DNA from: Impatiens glandulifera
Lineage: Eukaryota; Streptophyta; Magnoliopsida; Ericales; Balsaminaceae
Length of the DNA: 64,000 nucleotides
Assembly (NCBI RefSeq): GCF_907164915.1
Contig: NC_061862.1
Span: 9,597,505-9,661,504, forward strand
Direction: 5' to 3'
The notes beneath the pieces were generated by a model. It was not told where the DNA came from and made no database searches. It worked only from the letters and a program-made list of their open reading frames with translations. Positions 33,470-45,370 of the stretch are shown here, in pieces; the stretch's first letter is position 1, and each line of letters opens with the position of its first letter. A program made the translations under genes and the position numbers.

Positions 33470-36130
33470 AACAGAATATTGAAATGGTATTGTTTATCAC
33501 CCCCTTAAAATATACTTTCTGTCACCATGTTAATAAACCTATGTTGAGAGGTGTCATTTACATTTTACATTATCATCCTGCCCATTTGAGTGCTACGATC
33601 ATTTGTACGTACACGCCCGACCGACGAATCGTGTTTCAATAACTTGTTTGGGATACTCACTAGACTTGATTGTGAGTGAATTCTCTCTTTTTTAAGGGTT
33701 TACTTACTGTTTGGCAAGTAAATATGGTGGTTTAGCTGTTCTTTTGTTATAAAAGCTTTGTTTATTTTCTTCTACTATAATGTTTTTATGTGTAACAAGT
33801 TGTTGATATAGTTTCATGTTCTATTTGCCCATTAACTATTTCTTATATAACAAAACTTACTTTATTTATTTAAGAAGATAATACAGTCTCAATAATAATA
33901 ATTTCAAATAACCCACTTGAATTAGTTTGAAAATGGTGTCCAGGTGGGCCCACCACTATTTTCTTTTCTTAGATTTATTTTTTTATTGATTTTGTCCATC
34001 CACTTGTTACCTTACTTTATAAAGTAAAATTCAAATACATGCTTATTTATGACCGTTCTCCACATGCATCCAACTGGATTTCTATTATTCTAATCTATAT
34101 TATAAATGTTGAAATAAATTAATTTATATAATTATTAACTTTCCTATGGTAGTTATATTGTTACAAATTATAGTGAATTATAGCAAGGATTACTATGATA
34201 TTCTTAATTATAATCATTTATAGTAAATAAATTACACATTATCTTAAAAAAAATAAACTTTTAACGTTTTAAACTTTAACCACGATGCTAAAAATGAGGC
34301 GGTCGTACGGAGTAACTTTAGTGATGTTCCCATGTGCTTTCTTTCTTAAAATAATATTTTAAATAATATTATATATTTGAATAATATAAACTTGATTAAT
34401 TAAAATATATATTTTTAACGTATGATGCCAGTTTCCTTGCAATTCTTATAATTCCATTGACTAAGACTCTGAATTGAGTTTATTATATTTTTTAATTTTA
34501 ATGTTTGACATGAAATTATAACATTTCAAAATGTCACGTATATATGTCAAAATGGGAGCTTACAAAACAAGACATCGCATATAATATTCTCTTATGCAAA
34601 TCTCACAAATTTCTAGATCTCTATAGTTGAACAAGTCTTTTGTTATATATTTAATTATTTTTCTCAATCTCATCAAATAAATAAAATTTAAAAATATCTA
34701 TTGTTTTTTAAAAAATGTCGTCCATTTTTTGGTTTCTTTCATTTGGATTGCTTTCTTAAGTCAATTTTTGTTTTTATTCAATTCCATAGGGCCAGTAATA
34801 ATTATTTCTCAATATTTATTAACAATCAAATCAAAATTTATAATAATTTTTTTTATAACAATGTTTGTTGTAACTTTAATTTTAACATACTTTTATGAAT
34901 TGCGGGATATCCTTGTCCACTACATATATATTAATAAAATTAACAAACAAATATTAGATCATTTGATAAGAAGCAATGATGAAAATTGTTAATTTGTTTA
35001 AACTTTATGCATTGAATAAAAAAGAAAAAGGTAAAAAGGAAGAAATTTCAAAATTTCATCTACTCCTTGAATCGGTAAAAACAAACTTAAAAATTGCTTT
35101 CAGTATGGACATAGAGACTTGACAATATGATTTCAAAATTAATTTAGGTGAATTTGACTATTTCAAACAAGTTCCTTAAGCGTTAATCTATTTAATAAAA
35201 ATACAAGGAAAAATTAAATTCATGGCCTACATTATGTACTAGTATAAACTATAATTTTAATAAAATAAATAATAATACAATTGAACAAATATTAAGGATG
35301 TTATAACCAAACCAAATTGACTAGTTTAGGGTAGTTTTTCCACGGTTTGACTGATAGTTAACCGGAGATGGGGCGAGCATGTTATTTGTCTCTCTTATAT
35401 TGTAACACAATTAAATTTATAATATCACCAATATATTTATTTATTATATTTTATAAGAATTTCATGTTTATTTATTTTTAATAATATAAATTGTCAATAT
35501 ATTACAAAATAAATTAAATTAAAAAATTCGTTTATATAATTTTAAATAATATTATATAAACAATGTCCCGCAAAAATTTACTTAACGAAAAGACGAAGAT
35601 AGTAGTAAAAAATTCAAAAGTAAAATCGGAACAGAACGAAAAATACATTTCATACCTCAAACTGGCCAATTATCGTCCCTAAGTTCAAGTTGTATCTCGA
35701 TTCAGAAAATTTTAAATTTAAATGGTAATAAATGTCATTGATAAAATTATGCCTTTATTTAAAAATAAATATAAAAAAAAACAGGCAATGAAAATTCCAA
35801 AACCATCTGTCTACATAATAATTGAATTGAATGTTTCAAGAACATGACAAAAAAAAAATGATTAAATTCATTAACAATTTATAATAATCTAAATTTTACA
35901 GTTTTTTTGGAAAATGGTACAATTTTGACTAATTTAAGTTGTTTGTTTGCAAAGAAAGTTCCATACCTTATAAAAAAAAAAACACTTATAATAATATAAT
36001 CACTAAAAGTTGTATTTAATAAACAATGAGATTCATAAATAAATTATAATTAAAAAAGGTAATTAATTTAAAGAGAATTTTAAATAAAAAAACAATTCTT
36101 TATAAAAAAAATTGTAAGAGAGAGAAAAAA
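33470..36130. other. Intergenic between FLOE-like and callose synthase genes
   Basis: The first few hundred bases hold the FLOE-like 3' UTR. The remainder is AT-rich. Two overlapping hydrophobic frames at 34701-34992 are AT-driven and match no family I know. No element ends were recognised. Confidence 0.5.
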
Positions 36131-36378
36131 AAGAAAAAAGAAAGAAAGAGAGAGAGACCTTCTTCTCCGTTTCAACTTTCATTGATGCTTACACGAACCA
36201 GGTGAACCGGACCGGACCGTCTCTCCCAGCTCATCATCATCATCTCTCTCTCCGCCATTTCTTCTCTTCAACTAAGGTATAACTGTAACATCCATGGAAG
36301 CTATCCAAAGGTAACTAACTAATCTACTCTTTTCATCATCGCTAATACTTCTCTTCTTCTTCTTCAGATCGGAACTCT
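36120..36378 (+). promoter_or_regulatory. Leader of the callose synthase gene with a possible intron and uORF
   Basis: A GA-rich tract (36116-36160) precedes a CT-rich leader. Donors ACTAAG|GTATAA (36276) and AAAG|GTAACT (36310) could pair with the acceptor TTCTTCTTCTTCAG at 36367, leaving 11 bases before the ATG at 36379. If only the second donor is used or the intron is retained, an upstream ATG at 36294 (ATGGAAGCTATCCAAAGGTAA, six codons) is present in the transcript. The choice of donor would decide whether the uORF exists. Confidence 0.45.
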
Positions 36379-39300
36379 ATGAGCCTCCGCCAGCGTCCTC
36401 CGCCGGCGGTGGGCGGTCAACCGCCGTACGGATCGAACAGGTCTCGGAATCCACAACAGGATGTTTCTGAAGAAGCCTACAATATTATCCCCATTCATAA
36501 CCTACTCGCTGACCATCCTTCTCTTAGATACCCCGAGGTACGCGCTGCCGCCGCAGCACTACGCGCCGTCGGTGAACTAAGGAAACCGCTTTTCGTGCAA
36601 TGGACTGATGAGATGGATCTCCTTGACTGGCTCGGTGCGTTCTTTGGTTTCCAGCGTGATAACGTGAGGAATCAGAGGGAACATTTAGTCCTTCACCTGG
36701 CTAACTCTCAGATGCGACTCCAACCGCCGCCTGATAACATTGACTCCTTGGACCCCGCGGTTCTACGACGGTTTCGCCGTAAGCTACTCAAGAATTATAC
36801 TGCCTGGTGCTCTTATCTTGGCAGGAAATCTAATATCTGGATCTCTGAAAACGCTCGTCGTGACTCAGACCACCGTCGTGAACTTCTCTATGTGTCTTTG
36901 TTTCTTCTGATTTGGGGTGAGTCTGCTAATCTTCGGTTTGTTCCTGAATGTATTTGCTATATATTTCATCATATGGCCATGGAATTGAATAGAATTCTAG
37001 AGGATTATATAGATGAGAACACAGGTCGGCCTGCTGAGCCATCTATTTCAGGTGAGAATGCGTTTCTTAACAAGGTTGTGAAACCGATATACGATACCAT
37101 TAGCGCTGAGGTAGAGAATAGTAAGAACGGTACTGCACCTCACTCGGCTTGGCGAAACTATGACGACATTAACGAGTATTTCTGGAGTAAAAGGTGTTTT
37201 GAGAAATTGAAGTGGCCATTTGATTTAGGTAGCAACTTCTTTGTCACTACAAGCAAGGGAAGGGGTGTTGGTAAAACCGGGTTTGTTGAGCAGAGATCAT
37301 TCTGGAACTTATTTCGTAGTTTTGATAAGCTATGGATTATGTTGATTTTGTTTCTTCAGGCATCCATCATTACTGCTTGGGATCAGGATGAGTTTCCTTG
37401 GCAGGCATTGCGTAGAGAAGAGGTTCTGATTCGTATTCTGTCTGTGTTTATAACTTGGAGTGGATTAAGATTTCTTCAATCAATTCTTGATGCTGGGATG
37501 CAATACAGTCTTGTGTCAAGAGAGACCTTGTCACATGGAGTTAGATTGGTTTTGAAGATTATGGTTGCTGCGGGATGGATTATTGTTTTCAGTGTCTTTT
37601 ATTCTAGAATTTGGAAACAAAAGAAACTTGGCCGTCAGGCCAGAAACAGTATTGTTAACTTCCTTGAAGTTGTAGTGGTTTTCCTCGTTCCAGAAATCCT
37701 CGCACTTGCTTTCTTTATTATACCATGGATAAGGAATCTTGCCGAGAACAAGAACTGGAGGATCTTCTATTTTTTGACATGGTGGTTTCAGAGTCGGACA
37801 TTTGTTGGTCGTGGCCTCAGAGAAGGACTCGTCGACAATATCAAGTACTCTCTGTTCTGGGTTGCCGTACTTATTACCAAATTTGCATTCAGTTACTTTC
37901 TACAGGTTAAGCCCATGATCATTCCAACCAAGAACCTACTGAATCTTAAGAATGTGAATTACGAATGGCATGAATTTTTCAACAGCAGCAACAGGTTTGC
38001 TGTCGGGCTGTTATGGCTTCCTGTGGTATGCATATACCTATTGGATTTGCAGATTTGGTATTCAATATACTCCTCGTTCGTTGGTGCAGGCATTGGATTG
38101 CTAGAACATATAGGTGAGATACGAAATATGCAACAGTTGAGATTGAGATTTCAGTTCTTTGCAAGTGCAATTCAGTTCAATCTGATGCCTGAGGAACAAC
38201 TGCTGAATACAAGGGGAACTCTGAAGAGTAAATTTCGTGATGCTGTAAACCGTCTGAAACTTAGATATGGACTGGGCACTCCGTTTAAGAAGCTTGAATC
38301 TAATCAAATAGAAGCAAACAAGTTTTCTTTGATATGGAATGAGATCATAAATGTTTTTCGAGAAGAAGATATCATTAGTGATAGGGAGCTTGAGCTTTTA
38401 GAGCTTCCTCCGAATACTTGGAATGTAAGTGTAATCCGATGGCCTTGTGTTCTCCTTTCTAACGAGCTGTTACTCGCTCTTGGTCAAGCTAGAGAGCTGA
38501 TAGACGCACCCGACAAGTGGATTTGGTATAAGATGAGTAAAAACGAGTACAGGAGTTGTGCTATAACCGAAGCCTACGAAAGCGTCAAACACTTGCTGCT
38601 CGAGATTGTCAAAAGGAATACAGAGGAACACTCGATCGTGACAGTCTATTTCCAAACGATCGACAACTCGATCCAGATTGAGAAGTTCAATAAGATGTTT
38701 AATCTTAAGGCACTGCCGCAAATCCATGGGAAGTTGAAAACTCTTCTCGAGATTCTGGTGAAGCCTAAGAAAGACGTCAGCAAAGTTGTTAATACCTTAC
38801 AAGCACTCTATGAGGTAGCTGTACGTGACTTTTATAAGGGAGTGGGAAGCATCGATCAGCTGAGGGAGGACGGATTAGCCCCTCGTAACCCAGACTCAAG
38901 CGAGGGTGGTCTTCTTTTCGAAAACGCAGTTGTATTGCCTGATATCACAGACGAAGCCTTTTATCGACAGGTCAGACGTTTACACACACTTCTTTCGTCG
39001 AACGATTCGATGCATAATATACCAATGAATCTCGAGGCCAGGCGACGTATTGCTTTCTTCAGTAACTCTCTTTTCATGAACATACCTCACGCCCCTCAAG
39101 TCGAGAAAATGATGACTTTCAGTGTGCTGACTCCCTACTACAATGAAGAGGTGTTGTATAATAAGGAACAGCTCCGAACCGAGAATGAAGATGGGGTTTC
39201 CACGTTGTATTACCTGCAGACGATCTACGCAGATGAATGGAAGAATTTTCTGGAGCGAATGCGACGAGAGGGAATGGCAAATGATAATGAAATATATGCG

Positions 39301-41724
39301 GAAAGGATTAGAGACCTTAGACTTTGGGCATCGTTTAGAGGCCAGACTCTCTCACGAACTGTTCGGGGAATGATGTACTACTATCGGGCTCTCAAGATGC
39401 TGGCTTTTCTTGACTCTGCATCTGAGATGGACATTCGAGAAGGATCTCGCGACCTTGCTTCCGAGGTGCGAAGAAATGGTAGCATGGATCGGTTTAGTTC
39501 CGAAAGACAACCTTCGACAAGGAGTTTGAGTAGAACAGACAGCGCCGTTAGTATGTTGTTCAAAGGCCATGAGCATGGGACTGCATTAATGAAATACACT
39601 TACGTTGTTGCCTGCCAGATATATGGGAGTCAAAAAGCGAAAAAAGATCCTCGTGCAGAAGAAATCTTATGCCTGATGAAGGAAAATGAAGCTCTCCGAG
39701 TGGCCTATGTTGACGAGGTCTCCTCAGGGAGGGAAGGGAAAGAGTACTACTCTGTTCTCGTGAAGTATGATCAAGAGCTCGGGAGGGAAGTGGAGATTTA
39801 TCGGGTAAGGTTACCGGGTCCTTTGAAGCTCGGGGAGGGTAAGCCCGAGAATCAAAATCACGCCCTTATCTTCACTCGTGGCGATGCAGTTCAAACCATT
39901 GATATGAACCAAGATAATTATTTCGAGGAGGCTCTAAAGATGCGGAATTTGTTGGAGGAGTATAAGCGCACTTATGGTATCCGAAAGCCCACTCTGTTAG
40001 GTGTTCGTGAGCATATTTTTACCGGTTCGGTTTCATCTCTCGCTTGGTTTATGTCTGCCCAGGAAACGAGTTTCGTCACGTTGGGGCAGCGTGTATTGGC
40101 TAACCCTTTGAAAGTACGAATGCACTATGGCCACCCCGATGTGTTCGACCGGTTCTGGTTTCTGACTCGTGGAGGGATAAGTAAAGCTTCGAGGGTGATC
40201 AATATAAGCGAGGACATTTTCGCTGGCTTCAACTGCACTTTAAGAGGCGGAAACGTCACCCATCACGAGTACATTCAGGTTGGTAAAGGAAGGGATGTGG
40301 GTTTAAATCAAATATCCATGTTTGAGGCGAAGGTTGCAAGTGGGAACGGTGAGCAAGTGCTTAGCCGAGATGTGTATCGGTTGGGACACAGGCTGGATTT
40401 CTTCCGAATGTTATCGTTCTTCTATACGACTGTCGGTTTCTTTTTCAACACCCATATGGTGATTCTCACTGTTTATGTTTTCCTTTGGGGTAGACTTTAT
40501 CTAGCTTTAAGTGGGTTGGAAGCTTCTGCTTTGGCAAGCGATACCAACAGCAACAAAGCGCTCGCCACAATTTTGAACCAGCAGTTCATCATTCAACTCG
40601 GAGTATTCACAGCCTTGCCTATGATCGTCGAAAATTCTCTCGAGCACGGTTTCCTTGGATCCATTTGGGATTTCATAACGATGATGCTTCAGCTTTCGTC
40701 GGTTTTCTACACGTTCTCGATGGGAACTCGCGCTCATTACTTCGGCAGGACTATTCTTCATGGTGGCGCAAAATACAGGGCGACTGGGCGTGGGTTCGTG
40801 GTGGAGCATAAGCGTTTTGCTGAGAATTATAGGCTTTACGCTCGCAGTCACTTTGTGAAGGCAATCGAATTGGGACTCATACTCATCGTTTATGCTTGTT
40901 ACAGCCCCATAGCTAAGGGCACGCTCGTCTACATAGCGTTGACAATCACAAGTTGGTTCTTGGTAGTATCGTGGATCATGGCTCCTTTCGTATTCAATCC
41001 TTCTGGATTTGATTGGCTGAAGAATGTTTACGACTTCGATGATTTCATGGCCTGGATATGGAACCGTGCCGGTGTGTTTTCGAAATCCGAGCAAAGTTGG
41101 GAAAGATGGTGGTACGAAGAGCAAGATCATCTGAGGACAACGGGGTTCTTGGGTAAAGTACTGGAAATTGCCTTAGACTTACGATTCTTCTTCTTCCAGT
41201 ATGGAATAGTCTACCAGCTAGGTATCTCAAACCACAGTAAAAGCGTGGCGGTTTATCTACTCTCTTGGATCTGTGTGATTGTGGCTGTCGTAGTTTATTT
41301 GATAATCGCATATGCCCGTGACAAATACGCTGCAAAAGCCCATGTATATTATCGGCTGGTGCAGTTCCTGCTTATTATTTCTGGCGTGCTCGTGATCGTG
41401 GCCTTGTGGGAGTTCACCTCTTTCAAATTCTTGGATCTGTTCACGAGTATGCTGGCGTTTCTCCCTACTGGATGGGGTTTCATTTTGATTGCTCAAGTGT
41501 TTCGCTCCTTCTTAGAGAAAACATTTATCTGGAAGATTGTAGTTTCTGTTGCCAGACTGTATGATATCATGTTTGGAGTAATTGTTCTTGTACCTGTGGC
41601 TATATTATCATGGGCGCCTGGTTTCCAGTCAATGCAGACCAGGATTCTGTTCAATGATGCATTCAGTAGGGGTCTGCAAATTTTCCAGATTGTGACTGGC
41701 AAGAAATCAAAGGCCGATTTGTGA
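36379..41724 (+). CDS. CALS12: Callose synthase 12-like (PMR4/GSL5 type), intronless coding region
   Basis: A single open frame of 1781 codons encodes a full-length plant 1,3-beta-glucan synthase (GT48), which makes callose from UDP-glucose at the plasma membrane. The N-terminus (YNIIPIHNLLADHPSLRYPE) is shared by the CALS11/CALS12 pair, the only callose synthases with almost no introns. An FKS1-type block (ELLYVSLFLLIWGESANLRF) starts near residue 167. N-terminal membrane segments span about 315-560, a large cytosolic catalytic loop about 600-1340 (with RGQTLSRTVRGMMYYYRALK and LGEGKPENQNHAL), and C-terminal segments about 1344-1740. The ending GKKSKADL and SQKAKKDPRAEEIL favour CALS12 over CALS11. 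CALS12 is known for wound and papillary callose at infection sites. No break or missing motif was seen. Confidence 0.93.
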   Translation: MSLRQRPPPAVGGQPPYGSNRSRNPQQDVSEEAYNIIPIHNLLADHPSLRYPEVRAAAAALRAVGELRKPLFVQWTDEMDLLDWLGAFFGFQRDNVRNQREHLVLHLANSQMRLQPPPDNIDSLDPAVLRRFRRKLLKNYTAWCSYLGRKSNIWISENARRDSDHRRELLYVSLFLLIWGESANLRFVPECICYIFHHMAMELNRILEDYIDENTGRPAEPSISGENAFLNKVVKPIYDTISAEVENSKNGTAPHSAWRNYDDINEYFWSKRCFEKLKWPFDLGSNFFVTTSKGRGVGKTGFVEQRSFWNLFRSFDKLWIMLILFLQASIITAWDQDEFPWQALRREEVLIRILSVFITWSGLRFLQSILDAGMQYSLVSRETLSHGVRLVLKIMVAAGWIIVFSVFYSRIWKQKKLGRQARNSIVNFLEVVVVFLVPEILALAFFIIPWIRNLAENKNWRIFYFLTWWFQSRTFVGRGLREGLVDNIKYSLFWVAVLITKFAFSYFLQVKPMIIPTKNLLNLKNVNYEWHEFFNSSNRFAVGLLWLPVVCIYLLDLQIWYSIYSSFVGAGIGLLEHIGEIRNMQQLRLRFQFFASAIQFNLMPEEQLLNTRGTLKSKFRDAVNRLKLRYGLGTPFKKLESNQIEANKFSLIWNEIINVFREEDIISDRELELLELPPNTWNVSVIRWPCVLLSNELLLALGQARELIDAPDKWIWYKMSKNEYRSCAITEAYESVKHLLLEIVKRNTEEHSIVTVYFQTIDNSIQIEKFNKMFNLKALPQIHGKLKTLLEILVKPKKDVSKVVNTLQALYEVAVRDFYKGVGSIDQLREDGLAPRNPDSSEGGLLFENAVVLPDITDEAFYRQVRRLHTLLSSNDSMHNIPMNLEARRRIAFFSNSLFMNIPHAPQVEKMMTFSVLTPYYNEEVLYNKEQLRTENEDGVSTLYYLQTIYADEWKNFLERMRREGMANDNEIYAERIRDLRLWASFRGQTLSRTVRGMMYYYRALKMLAFLDSASEMDIREGSRDLASEVRRNGSMDRFSSERQPSTRSLSRTDSAVSMLFKGHEHGTALMKYTYVVACQIYGSQKAKKDPRAEEILCLMKENEALRVAYVDEVSSGREGKEYYSVLVKYDQELGREVEIYRVRLPGPLKLGEGKPENQNHALIFTRGDAVQTIDMNQDNYFEEALKMRNLLEEYKRTYGIRKPTLLGVREHIFTGSVSSLAWFMSAQETSFVTLGQRVLANPLKVRMHYGHPDVFDRFWFLTRGGISKASRVINISEDIFAGFNCTLRGGNVTHHEYIQVGKGRDVGLNQISMFEAKVASGNGEQVLSRDVYRLGHRLDFFRMLSFFYTTVGFFFNTHMVILTVYVFLWGRLYLALSGLEASALASDTNSNKALATILNQQFIIQLGVFTALPMIVENSLEHGFLGSIWDFITMMLQLSSVFYTFSMGTRAHYFGRTILHGGAKYRATGRGFVVEHKRFAENYRLYARSHFVKAIELGLILIVYACYSPIAKGTLVYIALTITSWFLVVSWIMAPFVFNPSGFDWLKNVYDFDDFMAWIWNRAGVFSKSEQSWERWWYEEQDHLRTTGFLGKVLEIALDLRFFFFQYGIVYQLGISNHSKSVAVYLLSWICVIVAVVVYLIIAYARDKYAAKAHVYYRLVQFLLIISGVLVIVALWEFTSFKFLDLFTSMLAFLPTGWGFILIAQVFRSFLEKTFIWKIVVSVARLYDIMFGVIVLVPVAILSWAPGFQSMQTRILFNDAFSRGLQIFQIVTGKKSKADL

Positions 41725-42408
41725 TTCTCAAGGTAGAAACCCTTTTCTGGAACTTGTGAATCATTTTTCTTCGTTTATGTGTTTCATTCTTATAGTCAAT
41801 TTTGTTTGGAACAGCAGCTACTCAACTTGAAATCAGAGTCAAGAGGAGGCGCGATACTTGTTTCATAGAGAGATCTAGTTGGTATATAGAATATTGTAAT
41901 CCCTTTCTTGTAAAAACCGCGATGCCAGTTTTCTAAATTTTAACCCCGTTTCTTCATCTGCAGGTGTTATTGTAGAGGAGGATGAGATACGTGTATATGT
42001 TGTCATGACGCCAATTTACTTTGGATAGAAAAACATATCATTTGTTTTACTCGGTTTTTACCCATTTCATCATTTGTCTTACTTTGATTGATGTTGTAAT
42101 TAGTCAATTTTACTGGTACTGTGTTTATCATGTAAGTTTAGACTGGCTATTGTTTACAAAATTGATGTAATTTTCATATCCCATTGTCTTCTTGATTGCT
42201 TTAAATTGACTAAGCTAGATGAATTTTTCATTCTTATTCTCATCTGTATCCAGATTCCAGATTCAGATATAGGAAACATATCTGAGTAATTGTTTTATTC
42301 TTTTGAAGAAATGTTACATTTCATTATATCTTTAATTGTACTAAATCTCTAATCTTTTGTTCTGCACCTGATTCATGCTACAAACCCTAAAACCCTCACC
42401 AATTGATT
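41725..42408. other. Shared 3' region of convergent CALS12 and mannanase genes
   Basis: The two stop codons are 684 bp apart, facing each other. After the CALS12 stop, CTCAAG|GTAGAA (about 41733) and TTCATCTGCAG (about 41963) could delimit a 3' UTR intron, but this rests on consensus alone. Several AATAAA-like signals cannot be ranked. Confidence 0.4.
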
Positions 42409-43957
42409 CTACAAACACAGTTGTTTCAGGTATTTCCTTTGTGAAGGTAATGCTCCATGAACTGCTGCCAATCGACACGATTGTTTTCCAATTAGCCTGT
42501 TAGTCGACGGGCTTTTCCAAGGAATAATGCCGAAATCATCATTGTACTCCTCTATTCCCCCGACCAAGAACTGCCAGAATAGAGAACCTGCACCAGATGT
42601 CTTCTTTTTCGCAGATTTGTAAATAATGTTGGTCACAGTTTTGTATAACTTATCTCGTTGAGACGGGTTAAAACCCTTGCTCAGATTTGACATCCCAAAC
42701 TCAGTGAAGAAAACAGGTTTCTTTAGCTCTTTGTCACCGTCTTCAATATGAGAAAGCATCCATTTCGACGTAAATTTCAGCTTCGCCTCAAGATCTAGCT
42801 CATAATTAAACCTACCATAACAGAAAGATCAGATTTTTTTCCTTGGAAAATAACTTCCATATTAGAAATGAATTTACCATTGGTCAGGATAGATATGTAC
42901 TGAGGCAAAATCAATTGCTGGTATGATCGAGTTACGAATGAAATCTGAACCGAGTTCTGTAGCCCAACCGCCTGGATTGACAGTTGATGCTTTAGGACTT
43001 TTAGGACCATAGAACCCTTCATGCCCTATTGTCAAGAGGTGATTCTTGTCAATTGACTTCACGAAAGCAGACATATCCTCTATCCAGTCCTGAAATCACA
43101 AAACAAATTCAGAATAATAACCGGGAGTTTGCAGCTTTGTAACTCGTAACTTGCCTGGAGAGTATCGCCTGATGGATCAGATGTGCATCGGGGTTCGTTG
43201 ATTAACTCCCATGCAAAGATAGTTGGATCATTCCTATATTCAATTCCAGTTACAGTGTTCTTCCTAGTAAGTATAGTCTGCAGAATCAGAATCAAAATCA
43301 ACATTACTGAATTTTCTAAAAAAAAAAACCATTATGAATATACAAAATCAAAGATTTGATTTGATTTGATTCTACCTTAACATAGGATTTGAAATATTGC
43401 CTAATGGATGGATCAAAGAAGAATGAATCATTTGAAGAGCTTAAACCAACACCTTCTTCCCAAGCCCAATGAACATACTGTCTCTTTCCACCATAAGCAT
43501 GCAAATTGTTAACCAAAGATAACAAAAGCCTAATTCCTTCTCGTCTAGCCTCTGCAATTACATGATCCAATGCCTTGAAAACACGTTCATCAAATTTTCC
43601 AGGTGAAATCTGAAGAGCATTATATGCACCATCATTGAAAGCCCATGTTCTACAAACTGTTAAACCCATCTTAGCACCTTGTTGCATCATTTCTCTTACC
43701 CTAGGTCTACTTTTATCTTCTACAGCATGTTCCATTAACCAGTAAGAATTCCATCCATTGACATAGAATATTGTACCATCGGAAGTGAAATGGGTACCAT
43801 TTCTCTGCACAAAACTAAAACTGTTTTCCCCATTTTGCAGATTGAACAGATGGCCAAATGACATGTAAAGAAATGCAAACAAGGATGCAAAACCGAGAAC
43901 TGGGTAAACTAGATCATTTCTTGATGATATCATTCTTCTTACTGATGATCTAACCAT
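42409..43957 (-). CDS. MAN2: GH5 mannan endo-1,4-beta-mannosidase, membrane-anchored
   Basis: Minus-strand exons 43957-43376, 43277-43155, 43089-42878 and 42811-42409 sum to 1320 nt, 439 residues. Residues about 16-38 ([20 protein letters not shown]) form a signal anchor. The catalytic domain carries YVNGWNSYW, the acid/base Glu in WELINEPRC (E222) and the nucleophile Glu in VFFTEFG (E343), both intact, so it should hydrolyse mannan or glucomannan backbones in the wall. HIYPDQW and [10 protein letters not shown] are further GH5 subfamily 7 blocks. The sequence resembles the Arabidopsis MAN2 branch, with moderate certainty. The second intron has a GC donor (CTCCAG|GCAAGT). The gene converges on CALS12. 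Confidence 0.92.
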
Positions 43958-44310
43958 GATTTGATGAAAGATAGAAAACCCACAATGTAATCTTCTAGAT
44001 CTGTTCTACCAAACTGGTGAGATTCTTTTCTTCTTCTAGACGGAAAAGAAACAGAGTCATGAAGAATGATTCAAATTTCAGAAATGCAAAAAAAAAAAAA
44101 AAATCATCAAATAGTTACCAAATGACAGAGAAGAACTTCACCTTCTTCTTCTTCTTCTTCTTCAATTTCAAAAATTGAGTTGGGAATTAATAAAATCTCT
44201 CTTTTTTTCTCGGGCTTTTCTTCAATTTCTTTTTGTCCCGCCGAATCAGTCTCTACCATGTCAGCTCATGAAGCTTCTTCTTCTCTCTCTGTATATATAT
44301 CTCTGTAATC
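43958..44310 (-). promoter_or_regulatory. Upstream region of the mannanase gene
   Basis: The leader on the minus strand includes GAAGAAGAAG runs (44145-44165) and an A-rich tract at 44089-44103 on the plus strand. A TATATATA stretch at 44291-44301 could be the TATA box. A leader intron cannot be excluded. Confidence 0.35.
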
Positions 44311-44809
44311 TTTATAATTTATATTAATCCCTCTAATTGATCTTTAATTTTTTTTGTGACTAATGAACACATGATGTATATCATTAATTAATTTAATATT
44401 AAAGTATAAATTTGATATTGAAAAGTGTAATGAGAATATTTTTAAAAGTAATAAATATAAGTTTATCTTATCACAGTTTAATAGAATTTTCAAAATTTTG
44501 CTAAGATATGCTTTTATTAATAAAATAGTTTTTTAAAGTATGTACTTTAAATACTTTATTGATGTTGACTGATATTTGACATAAATGTAAATATTAAAAA
44601 AGTTAAAATAAAAATAAATTATGTTAATTTAGAATGGTTCATTCGTCAAACTGTAAGTCCATAAGAATATGTTATATTAATTTTAATTAATAAGCTAAAA
44701 AATTATAATTAAACTTATTTTGTCTTATTAAATTGTTTTTTTTTTTCAAAGGGTAGTATTAAAAAACAAAACAATAAATAAAGAAAATATTATAAGAATT
44801 TTAAATGTC

Positions 44810-45370
44810 AATAAAATCGAAAAAATTTCATCCAGTACAAGCATTCTTTTTGAATTGAGGCGAACGCGTATAACATAAATCATTTAAAACGCTCGAATCC
44901 ATAATTTTTCCCTTCAAAAACTTTTATATTTCTTTATTTCAAGATTATCCACCACATGATGAGGGGAATTTGTTTTCAGTCGTCCGCGATTTTGTTGTTA
45001 AAACACAATTCAATTCATTTGACTTAGAAGTGAGGAACTTTTAATGGTGTATCTTATTGAAATTGAAGGAGGATACGTAGAAGAGCCCACATGGTCTTAG
45101 CAATGTCACAATGAAGAAGAATGTGATCAATATATTCTTCACTCTTCAAACAAATGTTGCATCTGTTAGCGAGATGAAATCCTTTCGTTTTCAGTTTGTT
45201 AGATGTCAAAACTCATCGATTGATAGTTTTCCAACCAAAAAACGAGATTTTTGATGGAATTTTTAATTTATACACCTATTTCCAAGGAAACCGAGGTGTA
45301 GTTTTTTGGAGAGACGCATGATAAATGTAACTAGTTTCAAAATCAGGAGAACCGAACAAAGAAACTTATC
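44810..45370 (-). pseudogene. Decayed LINE fragment: zf-RVT zinc-binding domain and tail
   Basis: On the minus strand from about 45370, pieces read KISFFGWKTINR, then LANRCNICLKSEEYIDHILL and HCDIAKTMWALL (about 45070-45180). The CxxC...HxxxxC pattern is the zf-RVT domain found after reverse transcriptase in plant L1-like LINEs. Below it, MWWIILK and RNIKVFEGK (about 44880-44960) correspond to the usual WxIWKxRNxxVF tail. Several stops interrupt the frame. The reverse transcriptase and endonuclease are not present. Confidence 0.75.

Noticed and set aside
34701..34992. Two overlapping hydrophobic plus-strand frames.
   Set aside because: Codon content follows AT bias, they overlap in different frames and no family is recognisable.
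38470..39599. Several minus-strand frames of 70-85 codons within CALS12.
   Set aside because: Antisense shadows of the long conserved frame.
40507..41130. A 207-codon minus-strand frame opposite the callose synthase gene.
   Set aside because: It is the antisense shadow of conserved CALS12 codons and resembles no family.
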